This document shows positions 34,373-43,009 of a stretch of DNA of 64,000 bases, one piece after another. The DNA lies in NCBI RefSeq assembly GCF_009857815.1, contig NZ_WVVW01000001.1, forward strand, positions 372,001-436,000, written 5' to 3'. The DNA is from Pseudomaricurvus sp. HS19. GTDB taxonomy: Bacteria > Pseudomonadota > Gammaproteobacteria > Pseudomonadales > Cellvibrionaceae. A program made the position numbers and the translations under genes. The notes below the pieces were generated by a model, which worked only from the letters and a program-made list of their open reading frames with translations, did not search any database and was not told the DNA's origin. Numbering within the stretch: position 1 is the stretch's first letter; each line of letters opens with the position of its first letter.

Positions 34373-35863
34373 ATGACCGTCCGTACCCGTATCGCGCCGT
34401 CGCCCACCGGCGATCCACACGTAGGCACAGCCTACATTGCACTCTTCAATCTCTGCTTTGCCCGCCAGCATGGCGGTGAGTTTATCCTGCGCATCGAAGA
34501 TACGGATCAGGCGCGTTCCACCCCGGAGTCGGAGCAGGCCATTCTCGACAGCCTGCGCTGGCTGGGACTGGAGTGGGAAGAGGGGCCGGACAAGGGCGGC
34601 CCCCACGGTCCTTACCGCCAGAGCGAGCGTGGCGATATCTACGCCCGTTACGCCGAACAGCTGGTGGAAGCCGGTCATGCTTTCCGCTGCTACCGCACCC
34701 CTGAGGAGCTGGACGAGCTGCGCGAGGCGCGCCGTGCCGCTGGTGGCTTCGCGGCTCTCAAGCCCAGTGAACTGCAGCTACCCGCCGCCGAGGTGGAGCG
34801 TCGCCAGGCGGAGGGGATGCCCTATGTGATTCGCATGATGGTGCCGGAAGGTGAGGGCCCGTGCCCGATTGAGGATATGCTGCGTGGCACCATTGAGCTG
34901 GACTGGGGGCAGGTGGATGCCCAGGTGCTGCTCAAGTCCGATGGTATGCCAACCTATCACCTGGCCAATGTGGTGGACGATCACCTGATGGGGATTACCC
35001 ATGTGCTGCGGGGCGAGGAGTGGATCAACTCGGCACCCAAGCACAAACTGCTGTATCAGTATTTCGGCTGGGAGATGCCGGCGCTGTGCCACCTGCCGCT
35101 GCTGCGCAACCCTGACAAGTCCAAGCTCAGCAAACGCAAGAATCCTACCTCGATTCTCTACTACCAGCGCATGGGCTTCCTGCCGGAGGCGCTGCTGAAC
35201 TATCTGGGCCGTATGGGCTGGTCCATGCCGGACGAGAGCGAGAAGTTCACGCTGCAACAGATGATCGACAATTTTGATATCCAGCGGGTCTCCCTGGGCG
35301 GTCCCATCTTCGATGTGGAAAAGCTCTCCTGGCTCAACAGTCTGTGGATTCGTGAAGACCTGTCACTGGAGCAGCTGGCGGATCGCCTGCAGCAGTGGCT
35401 GTTCAACCGTGACAGCCTGATGGCTGTGCTGCCCCACGCCCAGACCCGTATGCACACCCTCAGTGACTTTGCGCCGCTGACGGCGTTCCTGGCTTCCGGC
35501 CAGTTGCCCCTCAGTACCGACTCTTTTGCCGAGGCTGGCCTGGAAGAGGAGCAGCTGAAGCAGGTACTGCAATTTGCCCTCTGGCGCCTGGAAGCGCTGC
35601 GCCACTGGCAGCGTGACGAGATTTTCCAGACACTGAAGACCCTGGCAGGGGAGATGGGAATCAAGCTGAAGGATTTCCTGGCGCCGCTGTTTATTGCCAT
35701 TGCCGGCACCACGTCATCTTTCTCGGTGATGGACTCCATGACCCTGTTGGGCCCCGATATGAGCCGGGCCCGTCTGCGCCATGCACTGCAGGTGGTGGCC
35801 GGTGAGCTGGGTAAAAAGCAGTTGAAGAAACTGGAAAAAGCCTACGCAGAGCTCTCTGCCTGA
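34373..35863 (+). CDS. gltX: Glutamyl-tRNA synthetase
   Basis: 496-residue class I aminoacyl-tRNA synthetase that charges tRNA-Glu. The HIGH-type signature is [19 protein letters not shown] at the N terminus and the KMSKS equivalent is SKLSKRK; the anticodon-binding helical domain fills the last 170 residues. ATG 34373 starts directly with [13 protein letters not shown] as in relatives. Monocistronic by appearance: a good -10 box upstream and a hairpin shortly after the stop. Confidence 0.97.
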   Translation: MTVRTRIAPSPTGDPHVGTAYIALFNLCFARQHGGEFILRIEDTDQARSTPESEQAILDSLRWLGLEWEEGPDKGGPHGPYRQSERGDIYARYAEQLVEAGHAFRCYRTPEELDELREARRAAGGFAALKPSELQLPAAEVERRQAEGMPYVIRMMVPEGEGPCPIEDMLRGTIELDWGQVDAQVLLKSDGMPTYHLANVVDDHLMGITHVLRGEEWINSAPKHKLLYQYFGWEMPALCHLPLLRNPDKSKLSKRKNPTSILYYQRMGFLPEALLNYLGRMGWSMPDESEKFTLQQMIDNFDIQRVSLGGPIFDVEKLSWLNSLWIREDLSLEQLADRLQQWLFNRDSLMAVLPHAQTRMHTLSDFAPLTAFLASGQLPLSTDSFAEAGLEEEQLKQVLQFALWRLEALRHWQRDEIFQTLKTLAGEMGIKLKDFLAPLFIAIAGTTSSFSVMDSMTLLGPDMSRARLRHALQVVAGELGKKQLKKLEKAYAELSA

Positions 35864-35881
35864 TCCGCTGGTGCTGTCCGG

Positions 35882-35909
35882 CAGCCCCGGGTTCGCCCCT
35901 GGGTTGCTG
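35882..35909 (+). terminator. Hairpin downstream of gltX
   Basis: Imperfect GC-rich stem (CAGC, CCC and GGG arms around TTCG) beginning 19 bases after the gltX stop. No uridine run follows, so it may be a weak or Rho-assisted terminator. Confidence 0.35.
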
Positions 35910-36030
35910 GCAGTCCAATGTGGTGCCTGCACGCTAAAATCGCTCCGGATTTGCCCTTTGGAGGGGCGTCCGCAGGTTTTTATGCCCAATCCATCAGAAT
36001 TTCCGCTAATCGATAAGTAAAAAATTTAAA

Positions 36031-36046
36031 TGTGATGCGTGTCACA
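36031..36046. promoter_or_regulatory. CRP/Vfr-type operator
   Basis: TGTGA and TCACA separated by six bases, an exact match to the core CRP half-sites, flanked on the left by AAA as in the consensus. It is centred about 160 bases before the start of the membrane-protein gene at 36199, and about 170 bases after gltX. Predicts cAMP-dependent control of that gene. Confidence 0.6.
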
Positions 36047-36198
36047 CCTTGAGGGTTTGCTGGCGCGAGTTTAAACTTCACGTGTCCGATAAGAGTTATT
36101 TCGCGTCATCAGTACAGGGATCCGTTTAAACGCACCGCCCCGGAATTGGGGAGGACTATCCCGCCCAAGGATGCCGCACATGGAGATGTGTCCCGCTC

Positions 36199-36723
36199 AT
36201 GAATATCGAAACCTTTCTTTCCGTTGATCAGCTTCTGCAGCCCTGGCAATTCAGCGCCCTCAACGGCTCCCAGATGGCGTTATTGGCCACTGTCACGGTT
36301 TTGCTCCTGCTTGCCCTGGTGCTGGTGGTAGGGCGCGGGCAAGCCCGGCTTGATACAGGCGTTAGCGGTCCCCTGGCAGAGCAATACCGCCAGCAGATGA
36401 CCAGGGCGCTGGCGGAAGGGGTGCAGCTGTCTCATGAAGACCAGGCGCTGGTTTTGGCCGAGGCTGAAGTGACTGCCGAGCCTATCCATTTTTCCACCGG
36501 TGTTGTGGCTCAGGAGCTTCCCGAGGAAACGGGCAAGCCCAGGCTGGAACTGGTTGGTGGCAGTGACCACAATCGTCCCCGCGCCAGTGATGACGAGCTG
36601 ATGCAGGGGATTCGCCGGAAGACCCGCGATTACATACCACCGGCCTGCATCGCCGGAGGCTATATCGTTGAGGAGATGGCTGCAGCGGAAGGCCTCGAGA
36701 AGTACGCCGTTTCCCACAGCTGA
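36199..36723 (+). CDS. Hypothetical single-span membrane protein
   Basis: 174 residues, not recognised. One hydrophobic segment (LLATVTVLLLLALVLVVG, about residues 28-45) follows a short polar N terminus; the remaining 125 residues are acidic and look cytoplasmic or extended, ending with RKTRDYIPPACIAGGYIVEE. No enzyme motif is visible. Stands alone between the CRP-type operator and the tRNA gene. Confidence 0.65.
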   Translation: MNIETFLSVDQLLQPWQFSALNGSQMALLATVTVLLLLALVLVVGRGQARLDTGVSGPLAEQYRQQMTRALAEGVQLSHEDQALVLAEAEVTAEPIHFSTGVVAQELPEETGKPRLELVGGSDHNRPRASDDELMQGIRRKTRDYIPPACIAGGYIVEEMAAAEGLEKYAVSHS

Positions 36724-36786
36724 GGTTGTATTTCGATCAAGAAATATCCAGCGGTGCAATTTCGCTAAGCTACTGAAAAATATAGG

Positions 36787-36814
36787 TTGACAGTGGGCAC
36801 CCGGGTGTTAAAAT
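36787..36814 (+). promoter_or_regulatory. Strong stable-RNA promoter of tRNA-Ala
   Basis: Perfect TTGACA (36787-36792), 16-base spacer, TAAAAT (36809-36814), then a GC-rich discriminator (GCGCCCGC). A consensus -35 with a GC-rich start region is typical of stringently controlled tRNA/rRNA promoters. Start of transcription would be near 36821, about 28 bases before the tRNA. Confidence 0.85.
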
Positions 36815-36848
36815 GCGCCCGCTTTCGAGGGAAAGCACACCGGTTTCC

Positions 36849-36924
36849 GGGGCTATAGCTCAGCTGGGAGAGCGCAACACTGGCAGTGTTGAGGTCTGCG
36901 GTTCGATCCCGCATAGCTCCACCA
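36849..36924 (+). tRNA. tRNA-Ala (anticodon GGC)
   Basis: 76-base cloverleaf. Acceptor GGGGCTA pairs with TAGCTCC and contains the G3-U70 wobble that marks tRNA-Ala; D arm GCTC/GAGC; anticodon stem CAACA/TGTTG with loop CTGGCAG giving anticodon GGC; T arm TGCGG/CCGCA with TTCGATC. CCA is encoded (ACCA at the 3-prime end). Reads GCC and GCU alanine codons. Confidence 0.98.
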
Positions 36925-36928
36925 CATT

Positions 36929-36961
36929 AAAAAGCCCGCTTCGCAAGAAGCGGGCTTTTTT
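36929..36961 (+). terminator. Rho-independent terminator after tRNA-Ala
   Basis: Perfect 11-base stem AAGCCCGCTTC/GAAGCGGGCTT with loop GCAA, followed by a T-run. It begins a few bases after the encoded CCA. May also serve the minus-strand DksA-like gene that ends at 36992, since an A-run precedes the stem. Confidence 0.92.
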
Positions 36962-36991
36962 GTTTTCCGGCACCCGTAAAATGACGTCAGC

Positions 36992-37303
36992 TCAGGCGCA
37001 TCGGGTGCACAGGGTAGCTTCCGGTATGGCCTCCAGCCGGCCCGCCGGAATCGCGTCGCCGCACCGTTCGCAGGTGCCATATTCTCCCGCGTCAATCTGC
37101 TCCAGGGCACGATTGATCTGGCGAATCTCTGTTTCAGCCTCCAGTCGCAGTGAGCGCAGTACGTCGTCGTTCTCCGATTCCGTAGTCTGTTCCGAAAAGT
37201 CTGCCGGTTTGCCCTGGGCAAAGTCGGCCTTGATGGCAGCCACTCTGCGTAGCAGCTCTGCACGCTGCGCCAGCAATTTGTTTTTGATTTGCTTGGTATC
37301 CAT
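36992..37303 (-). CDS. Short DksA/TraR-type zinc-finger protein
   Basis: 103 residues, shorter than classical DksA (about 150). Coiled-coil region residues about 5-75 and a C4 zinc finger at the C terminus (CERCGDAIP, then CTRC). Such proteins enter the RNA polymerase secondary channel and modulate initiation with ppGpp; whether this short version keeps the acidic tip residues cannot be settled by eye (ESENDD is a candidate). ATG 37303 gives the compact protein; an upstream extension would be untypical. It converges on the terminator of tRNA-Ala. Confidence 0.88.
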   Translation of the reverse strand: MDTKQIKNKLLAQRAELLRRVAAIKADFAQGKPADFSEQTTESENDDVLRSLRLEAETEIRQINRALEQIDAGEYGTCERCGDAIPAGRLEAIPEATLCTRCA

Positions 37304-37421
37304 AATGCCCTCGTTTCCGGAGTAGCGTAGATCAGGGTGTGCGCCGCTGTTTTGACGCATGACATTCAGGCTAGCTCTATTTACCAGATTAGACCGTCGA
37401 TCAGGCAGGTGGTGCGCTGGC

Positions 37422-38291
37422 GTGAAGATTATCCTCAGTCGCAAGGGTTTTGATTCCTCATCCGGCGGCTGCCCGAGCCCGTTGTTTCCTGATGGGCAAC
37501 TCTATTCATTACCCATACCGGATGCGGCGGCTGCCGTGCGCTACTGTGATCTCGCGCCTGCGGGTATTGCGTCTAAGGGATTGGTCAGCCAGCTGACCGG
37601 GCGTCGCCATGCCTCGAGGCTGGGAGCCCACCTGGACCCGGATTTGCGAGCGTCTGCGCTGCCCAGGCCAGAGGGTTGGCGGCCTTCCCTGGGGCAGGCG
37701 GGCAGCGCCCAGGGACATCTGCGCAACCAGCTGGTAGGTGCCGGGGACCTGTTTCTCTTCTTTGGCCTCTTCCGGCCCGTAGAGCGCTTTCGTGGGCGCT
37801 GGCAGTTCCGGCGTGCGGAACCGGCAAGGCATGTGCTTTGGGGTTGGCTGCAGGTGGACAGGGTGTGCCCTGTGGCGGAACTGACCGCTACGGAACGTTT
37901 GTGGCTGGCGGGGCATCCCCATCTGCAGCAGCAGCTCACCAACAACACGCTCTACGTCGGTCGCCGGCAGCTGGTGGTGAACGGCGTGCGGCAGAATGCC
38001 GCCGGTGCCGGTGTGTTTACCCATTTTGCAGGGTCGCTGCAGTTGTCCGATCCGGACTGCGTCAGTCCGCGACAGTGGCGGCTTCCTGCAGGCTTCTACC
38101 CCGACAATGACTTGCCTCCTCTCAGCTATCATCACAACCCCGGGGTCTGGCGTCGGCAGGGTGGGCACTGCTATCTGCACAGTGCAGCCAGGGGCCAGGA
38201 GTTTGTGTTACAGGCGGATTACTATCCCCGGGTTTTAAGCTGGGCCTGTCAGTTAATAGGGCAGTCAGGGTGCGACAGCTTTACTGTATAG
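37422..38291 (+). CDS. Nmad3-type protein (nucleotide modification-associated domain 3)
   Basis: 289 residues. The opening KIILSRKGFDSSSGGCPSP and the later GHLRNQLVGAGDLFLFFGLF match, from memory, the Nmad3 family (PF18754), which was proposed by comparative genomics to take part in nucleic-acid base modification; no activity is established. The central HVLWGWLQVD segment and NNTLYVGRRQL also fit. The start is GTG; earlier in-frame codons lie in the divergent promoter region. No methylase, phage or restriction genes are nearby, so it is an orphan in a housekeeping neighbourhood. Confidence 0.75.
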   Translation: MKIILSRKGFDSSSGGCPSPLFPDGQLYSLPIPDAAAAVRYCDLAPAGIASKGLVSQLTGRRHASRLGAHLDPDLRASALPRPEGWRPSLGQAGSAQGHLRNQLVGAGDLFLFFGLFRPVERFRGRWQFRRAEPARHVLWGWLQVDRVCPVAELTATERLWLAGHPHLQQQLTNNTLYVGRRQLVVNGVRQNAAGAGVFTHFAGSLQLSDPDCVSPRQWRLPAGFYPDNDLPPLSYHHNPGVWRRQGGHCYLHSAARGQEFVLQADYYPRVLSWACQLIGQSGCDSFTV

Positions 38292-38389
38292 AGGGAGTGA
38301 CCATAGCTGGCTGAGGGGGTGCGCCACTGAAACCTGTCGGCAGGATGCGTTACAATAGCCCGCCCATCTACAGACCCAAGATACCGCCG

Positions 38390-39133
38390 ATGTTAAAAGC
38401 CCTCTTTTTTGATATGGATGACACCCTGTGCGATACCCGCAAAGCCAATCGTATAGCCACTGAAAAACTGGCCGCAGCGGTGGAGGGTTGCTTCCCGGAT
38501 CGCGTCAACGGCCAGCAGTTTGCGGCGAGCTATATCAAGGGCATTTACCGGGATTGGACTGAGGGTGAGCGCGCGCGCTATCTGCCCATTGCGGAAGGCG
38601 AGGGAGAGGGGGTGTTTCGTGTGCAGCTGATTCGCGATTTGCTGCAGCTGCAGGGCGTAGGCGATGTCACGGGCGAGCAGGCCGATTTCCTGCAGAGCCG
38701 GTTTGATCAGGACCGTATTGATGCCTTTGATTTTTATCCCGGTATCGCGGAGTTCCTGCGCAATGCACGACAGTTTTTTACGCTGGTGGTCATTACCAAT
38801 GGGCCGGAGTTTTCCCAGGTGCCCAAGGTGGAGCGGGTGCGGATGGCCGATTACGTGGATCACGTGATTATCGGTGGGCAGGAGCCGGAGCAGAAGCCTG
38901 CGCGCTCCATCTTCGCCAAGGCCCTGCAGTTGGCCGCTTGTGAGCCGCACGAGGCCATCCATGTGGGTGACAGCCTAGCGGCGGATATCGCCGGTGCCCA
39001 TAACAGCGAGATCACCTCGGTGTGGATCCGGCATCAGCAGCCGCTGGATGCCGAGCTGGGTATTGAGCCCCATCATACGGTGATGCACCCGGAAGAGATT
39101 CCGCAGCTGATTCGTCAGTTGCACCCACACTGA
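38390..39133 (+). CDS. HAD-superfamily phosphatase
   Basis: 247-residue HAD subfamily IA hydrolase. Motif I is ALFFDMDDTLCDT (nucleophile Asp and acid Asp), motif II VVITNGPEF, motif III lysine in QKPARSIF, and motif IV HVGDSLAADIAGAHN. Resembles nucleotidase/N-acylneuraminate-9-phosphatase-like phosphatases (YjjG/NanP type); the substrate is not predictable. ATG 38390 places motif I at the N terminus as usual. It precedes trxC by 21 bases and is probably co-transcribed with it. Confidence 0.9.
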   Translation: MLKALFFDMDDTLCDTRKANRIATEKLAAAVEGCFPDRVNGQQFAASYIKGIYRDWTEGERARYLPIAEGEGEGVFRVQLIRDLLQLQGVGDVTGEQADFLQSRFDQDRIDAFDFYPGIAEFLRNARQFFTLVVITNGPEFSQVPKVERVRMADYVDHVIIGGQEPEQKPARSIFAKALQLAACEPHEAIHVGDSLAADIAGAHNSEITSVWIRHQQPLDAELGIEPHHTVMHPEEIPQLIRQLHPH

Positions 39134-39154
39134 AGCCTGTCGGAGAGGTTGTCG

Positions 39155-39595
39155 ATGAGTATTGTGCACGTAACCTGTAGTCACTGCGGCTCCAAAAACC
39201 GCCTGCCGCAGGAGCGCCTCGGGGATAGACCTGTATGTGGCAAGTGCAAGAAACCGGTGCTCAGCAATCGCCCTCTGCAGCTAAGCAGCGCCAATGTTGC
39301 CGCGGTACTGAATCACAACGATCTGCCTGTGTTGGTGGACTGCTGGGCCTCCTGGTGTGGCCCCTGCAAAACCTTTGCGCCGATTTTTGATCAGGCCGCA
39401 AGCCAGTGGCAGACAAAGTTGCGGCTGGCCAAGCTTAATACCGAGGTGGAGCAAGGGGTCGCGGGTCGCTGGAAGATTCGCTCGATTCCAACCCTCATTC
39501 TTTTCCGTCAGGGCAGGGAGGTGGCACGTATGTCCGGGGCCTTGCCCTTGCCCCAGTTGCAGCAGTGGTTGCAGCAGCAGGGTGTCGCGCTCTGA
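39155..39595 (+). CDS. trxC: Thioredoxin 2
   Basis: 146 residues with the N-terminal zinc ribbon that distinguishes Trx2 (CSHCGSKNR, then CGKCKKPV) and a thioredoxin domain with active site WASWCGPCK. A cytoplasmic disulfide reductase, active under oxidative stress in other bacteria. ATG 39155 has GGAGAGG six bases upstream; a TTG at 39149 is less likely. Confidence 0.95.
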   Translation: MSIVHVTCSHCGSKNRLPQERLGDRPVCGKCKKPVLSNRPLQLSSANVAAVLNHNDLPVLVDCWASWCGPCKTFAPIFDQAASQWQTKLRLAKLNTEVEQGVAGRWKIRSIPTLILFRQGREVARMSGALPLPQLQQWLQQQGVAL

Positions 39596-39671
39596 CCACT
39601 CTTCACTTTCGCTGAGTCTGCGCGCCCGCACTGGCTCGGTCTCCCCATCTGAATTCTCACCAGCCACAAAC

Positions 39672-39699
39672 AAAAACACCCGCCGGGGCGGGTGTTTTT
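39672..39699. terminator. Bidirectional Rho-independent terminator between trxC and fusA
   Basis: Perfect 13-base stem AAAAACACCCGCC/GGCGGGTGTTTTT with a two-base loop. The A and T runs at the stem ends supply a T-run in both directions, so it serves both convergent genes. Confidence 0.92.
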
Positions 39700-39721
39700 A
39701 AGCAGCAAAGCTTGAAGAAGA

Positions 39722-41815
39722 TTACTTCTTGGCAGCTTCTTTGCGAGCCTTGGCTTCAGCGATAACCTTGTCGGCTACCTGCTGAGGACATGAGTTGTAG
39801 TGGCTGAACTCCATGGAGAACTGGCCGCGACCGGAGGTCATGGTACGCAGTGAACCAATGTAGCCAAACATCTCGGCGAGAGGTACATCCGCCTTGATGC
39901 GTACGCCGGTAGAGGCTGGTTCCTGATCCTTGATCATGCCGCGACGACGGTTCAGGTCACCAATCACGTCACCCACGTTGTCCTCCGGAGAGAACACGTC
40001 AACTTTCATGATCGGCTCGATCAGCTGAGGACCGGCTTTCGGCATGCTCTGGCGATAGGCGCCCTTGGCAGCGATTTCAAATGCAATCGCAGAGGAGTCA
40101 ACCGCGTGGTAGCCACCGTCGAACAGCTCGACGTGTACGTCCAGCATCGGGAAGCCAGCCAGAGGGCCTTCGTTCATCATCAGGCGGAAGCCTTTCTCGA
40201 CGGCCGGGAAGAATTCCTTCGGAACGTTACCGCCCACAACAGTGGATTCGAAGGTGTAGCCAGTGCCTGGCTCGTTCGGACGGATGCGGTAGTCAATCTT
40301 ACCGAACTGACCGGAACCACCGGACTGCTTCTTGTGGGTGTAGCTGTCTTCGATGGCCTTGGTGATGGTTTCACGGTAAGCCACCTGAGGAGCACCCACT
40401 TCCAGCTCAACGCCGTAAGTACGCTTGAGGATGTCAACTTTAATGTCCAGGTGCAGCTCGCCCATACCTTTCAGAATGGTTTCACCGGAATCTTCGTCGG
40501 TCTCAACCTGGAAGGAGGGGTCTTCGGCAACCAGTTTACCGATGGCAATACCCATCTTCTCGGTAGCAGCCTTGTCTTTAGGCTTAACCGCGATGGAGAT
40601 CACTGGCTCAGGGAAGATCATGGGTTCCAGGGTGCACTCGTGGTCAGTAGAGCACAGGGTGTGACCGGTCTGGACGTTCTTCATACCCACGATGGCAATA
40701 ATGTCACCGGCCTGGGCACTGGAAATCTCGGTACGGTCGTTGGCGTGCATCTCTACCATACGGCCGATACGCTCGGTCTTGCCGGTGGCGGAGTTGAGGA
40801 TGGTGTCACCCTTGTTCAGCTTGCCGGAGTAGATGCGTACGAAGGTCAGGGCGCCGAAACGGTCGTCCATGATCTTGAATGCCAGCGCGCGCAGGGGCTC
40901 GTCGGCAGAAACAATGGCTTTGTCGCCAGTGGGCTCACCGGTCTCGGGATCAGTCAGATCCTGTGGGTCAACTTCGGTTGGGGAGGGCAGGTAGTCAACA
41001 ACGCCGTCCAGAACCAGCTGGATACCCTTGTTCTTGTAGGCGGAGCCACAGAAGGTTGGGAAGAAGGCCAGGTCGCGGGTACCCTTGCGGATACAGGCTT
41101 TGATCTGCTCAATGGATGGCTCTTCGCCTTCCATGTAGGCTTCCATCAGGTCATCGTCCTGCTCTACGGCAGTCTCGATCAGCATTTCACGGTACTCGGC
41201 AGCCTTTTCGACCATGTCGGCAGGGATGTCGGTAACTTCGTAGTTTTCTGGCTGGCCGGACTCGTCCCAGATGTAGGCTTTCTGGGTCAGAACGTCAACA
41301 ACGCCGCAGAACTCGTCTTCTACGCCGATAGGCAGGGTCATAACCAGCGGGTTGGCCGCCAGCACTTTTTTCACCTGCGCCACAACCTTGTAGAAGTCGG
41401 CACCCATGCGATCCAGCTTGTTGATGAAGATCAGGCGGGATACTTCAGAGTCGTTCGCGTAGCGCCAGTTGGTTTCGGACTGGGGCTCAACGCCGCCGGA
41501 ACCACAGAATACGCCGATGCCGCCATCGAGAACTTTCAGGGAGCGGTATACCTCAACGGTAAAATCCACGTGCCCGGGAGTATCGATGATGTTCATCCGG
41601 TGATCTTTCCAGAAACAGGTGGTCGCGGCGGACTGAATGGTAATACCGCGCTCGGCTTCCTGCTCCATGAAGTCGGTGGTCGCAGCACCATCGTGCACGT
41701 CGCCGATCTTGTGGATTTTACCGGTGAGCTTGAGGATACGCTCGGTAGTAGTGGTCTTACCGGCGTCAACGTGGGCGAAGATACCGATATTTCTGTACTT
41801 GGATAAGTCTGTCAT
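39722..41815 (-). CDS. fusA: Elongation factor G, second type (EF-G2)
   Basis: 697-residue translational GTPase. G1 loop [12 protein letters not shown] at residues 14-25, G3 DTPGHVDF, G4 NKLD; the sequence [18 protein letters not shown] is typical of the second EF-G lineage of gammaproteobacteria (FusA2) rather than the str-operon copy. Domains II-V are complete and the end is lysine rich. It is alone, without rpsL, rpsG or tuf. ATG 41815 (MTDLSKYRN) is the natural start. It may act in translocation or ribosome recycling as FusA2 does elsewhere; not proven here. Confidence 0.95.
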   Translation of the reverse strand: MTDLSKYRNIGIFAHVDAGKTTTTERILKLTGKIHKIGDVHDGAATTDFMEQEAERGITIQSAATTCFWKDHRMNIIDTPGHVDFTVEVYRSLKVLDGGIGVFCGSGGVEPQSETNWRYANDSEVSRLIFINKLDRMGADFYKVVAQVKKVLAANPLVMTLPIGVEDEFCGVVDVLTQKAYIWDESGQPENYEVTDIPADMVEKAAEYREMLIETAVEQDDDLMEAYMEGEEPSIEQIKACIRKGTRDLAFFPTFCGSAYKNKGIQLVLDGVVDYLPSPTEVDPQDLTDPETGEPTGDKAIVSADEPLRALAFKIMDDRFGALTFVRIYSGKLNKGDTILNSATGKTERIGRMVEMHANDRTEISSAQAGDIIAIVGMKNVQTGHTLCSTDHECTLEPMIFPEPVISIAVKPKDKAATEKMGIAIGKLVAEDPSFQVETDEDSGETILKGMGELHLDIKVDILKRTYGVELEVGAPQVAYRETITKAIEDSYTHKKQSGGSGQFGKIDYRIRPNEPGTGYTFESTVVGGNVPKEFFPAVEKGFRLMMNEGPLAGFPMLDVHVELFDGGYHAVDSSAIAFEIAAKGAYRQSMPKAGPQLIEPIMKVDVFSPEDNVGDVIGDLNRRRGMIKDQEPASTGVRIKADVPLAEMFGYIGSLRTMTSGRGQFSMEFSHYNSCPQQVADKVIAEAKARKEAAKK

Positions 41816-42050
41816 TGCGATTCTCGATATGGCAGGGCGAAAAATAAAGCGCGAAGTATACAGGCATAGCGGGGTTGCTAGAAGGGGGCGCAACGTGAAT
41901 TTTTCAGGGCATCCCCGCCCGGGCCCGGAGGGGCGTCGGGGATTGGCCTTCGCTAGTGGTATCGCCGCCTGATTCTGGTAGAGTCCCGGCCGCGCGGCAT
42001 AGCCCGGGGTGGCCGCATGGCAGTAATCGAACTGGAACAGGGGGAGAGCG

Positions 42051-42275
42051 ATGAGGGTAACTGTAGTCTACGGGTTTGACAGCGGCCAGCTGGCAAACCG
42101 CTTCCTGAATCGGCTCAAGAGCGGGGAGGTGCCCGGCGTAAAGGCCCATTTGCATCGTGGCTCTGATAGCGTCGCTGCGGTCTATTCCCTGACCGCGAAA
42201 GATGGTTTTGATGCCACATGCAGTCAACTGGATGATCTGGCCGCCACCCTGGGTGGCCGGGAAATTACCCCCTGA
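42051..42275 (+). CDS. Small hypothetical protein
   Basis: 74 residues, not recognised; opens [20 protein letters not shown]. Mixed alpha/beta-looking with no membrane helix. GGGGGAGAG precedes the ATG by a few bases, an excellent ribosome site, which supports it being real. Divergent from fusA. Confidence 0.6.
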   Translation: MRVTVVYGFDSGQLANRFLNRLKSGEVPGVKAHLHRGSDSVAAVYSLTAKDGFDATCSQLDDLAATLGGREITP

Positions 42276-42306
42276 CGTACTTGCTGTCTATATAAAGGAA
42301 ACCGGG

Positions 42307-42326
42307 GCCGCGCTGTTCAGCGCGGC
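42307..42326. terminator. Perfect hairpin at the convergent gene ends
   Basis: GCCGCGCTG/CAGCGCGGC with two bases between. It overlaps the last codons of the minus-strand gene and lies 31 bases beyond the + gene stop. No clear T-run, so terminator function is uncertain. Confidence 0.4.
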
Positions 42327-42808
42327 AGGCCGTTAATCAACCCTTCAAACTTCTGTTGCAGGTCGGTGGCCATCTGCAGGGTTTTGGCCTCCAGCTGGGT
42401 GCGGGCCTTGTTGTACTCGTCACTGATTTCCTGCTCTTTCTCGCCGAGATAATCCCGGCTGTTCATGGCGGCGAGGTGAGCCTGCAGCCGGGCGTAGTCG
42501 ACTTCCGCCCCGGCTTCCCGTTTGGCCTGCCCCAGGACATGGCCGACGGTCTCCTGCAGTTGCTGCCAGTGGTCATAGGCATCCATGGTGGCCAGGTGGG
42601 CCTGCAGGGCGGCGTGATCCATGGAGCCTTCCAGTTGTGCACTGGCGTCGCGCAGGTGGTCTCCCAGGCTGGTGACATGGAAGCGGGCGTGGGTCCACAG
42701 TTTGCGAGCGTCTTTGGGCAGTTCATCTATCCTTTCCTCAACGGTCTCTTCAATCTGCTCCAGCAACTCGGAGGTTCGTTTGAGGGCTTCTTTCATCTTA
42801 TCGTTCAT
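42317..42808 (-). CDS. Hypothetical helical protein with internal repeat
   Basis: 163 residues, almost entirely charged amphipathic helix, not recognised. Two diverged copies of a roughly 35-residue unit are visible: LQAHLATMDAYDHWQQLQE and LQAHLAAMNSRDYLGEKEQE. No signal peptide. Resembles small phasin-like or envelope-stress helical proteins in general character only. ATG 42808 has an appropriate position; an upstream reading would add basic low-complexity sequence. Confidence 0.65.
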   Translation of the reverse strand: MNDKMKEALKRTSELLEQIEETVEERIDELPKDARKLWTHARFHVTSLGDHLRDASAQLEGSMDHAALQAHLATMDAYDHWQQLQETVGHVLGQAKREAGAEVDYARLQAHLAAMNSRDYLGEKEQEISDEYNKARTQLEAKTLQMATDLQQKFEGLINGLPR

Positions 42809-43009
42809 AGTGAGCTTCCTGCCGTGGTTATTATTTGGCGGTTTAAGTCTAGGCAAAGAGAGCGCATTCGGGCTTGATCTGCGTCATAGCCCCGCATCCG
42901 GGCTATAAATCGCCTTAAAACGATCATAATTGAGCAGAAACTTATTGTTACTTACAGCGTCCCATCTAGCGGATAGCGAGCAGCAGAGACCAACAACAGG
43001 GGAGAGGGT

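Larger units (their letters stand above)
35864..36198. other. 335-base intergenic region
   Basis: Holds a GC-rich imperfect hairpin just after gltX (arms about 35882-35891 and 35896-35909, without a T-run), an AT-rich tract near 36015-36030, a CRP-type palindrome at 36031-36046, and two TTTAAAC sequences near 36070 and 36125. No open reading frame with a plausible start and composition was seen. Confidence 0.7.

Noticed and set aside
36849-36924. tRNA-Ala as an integration site of a genomic island
   Set aside because: No integrase, no duplicated tRNA 3-prime end and no composition shift on either side.
37304-37421. TTGACG-type promoter for the Nmad3 gene in the divergent gap
   Set aside because: A possible -35 near 37350 has no acceptable -10 at 16-18 bases; too weak to annotate.
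40106-41806. A 566-codon open frame on the + strand opposite the EF-G gene
   Set aside because: It is the antisense shadow of a well-conserved GTPase gene with strong codon bias; no ribosome site, no recognisable domain, and valine/glycine-rich composition as expected from a mirrored frame.
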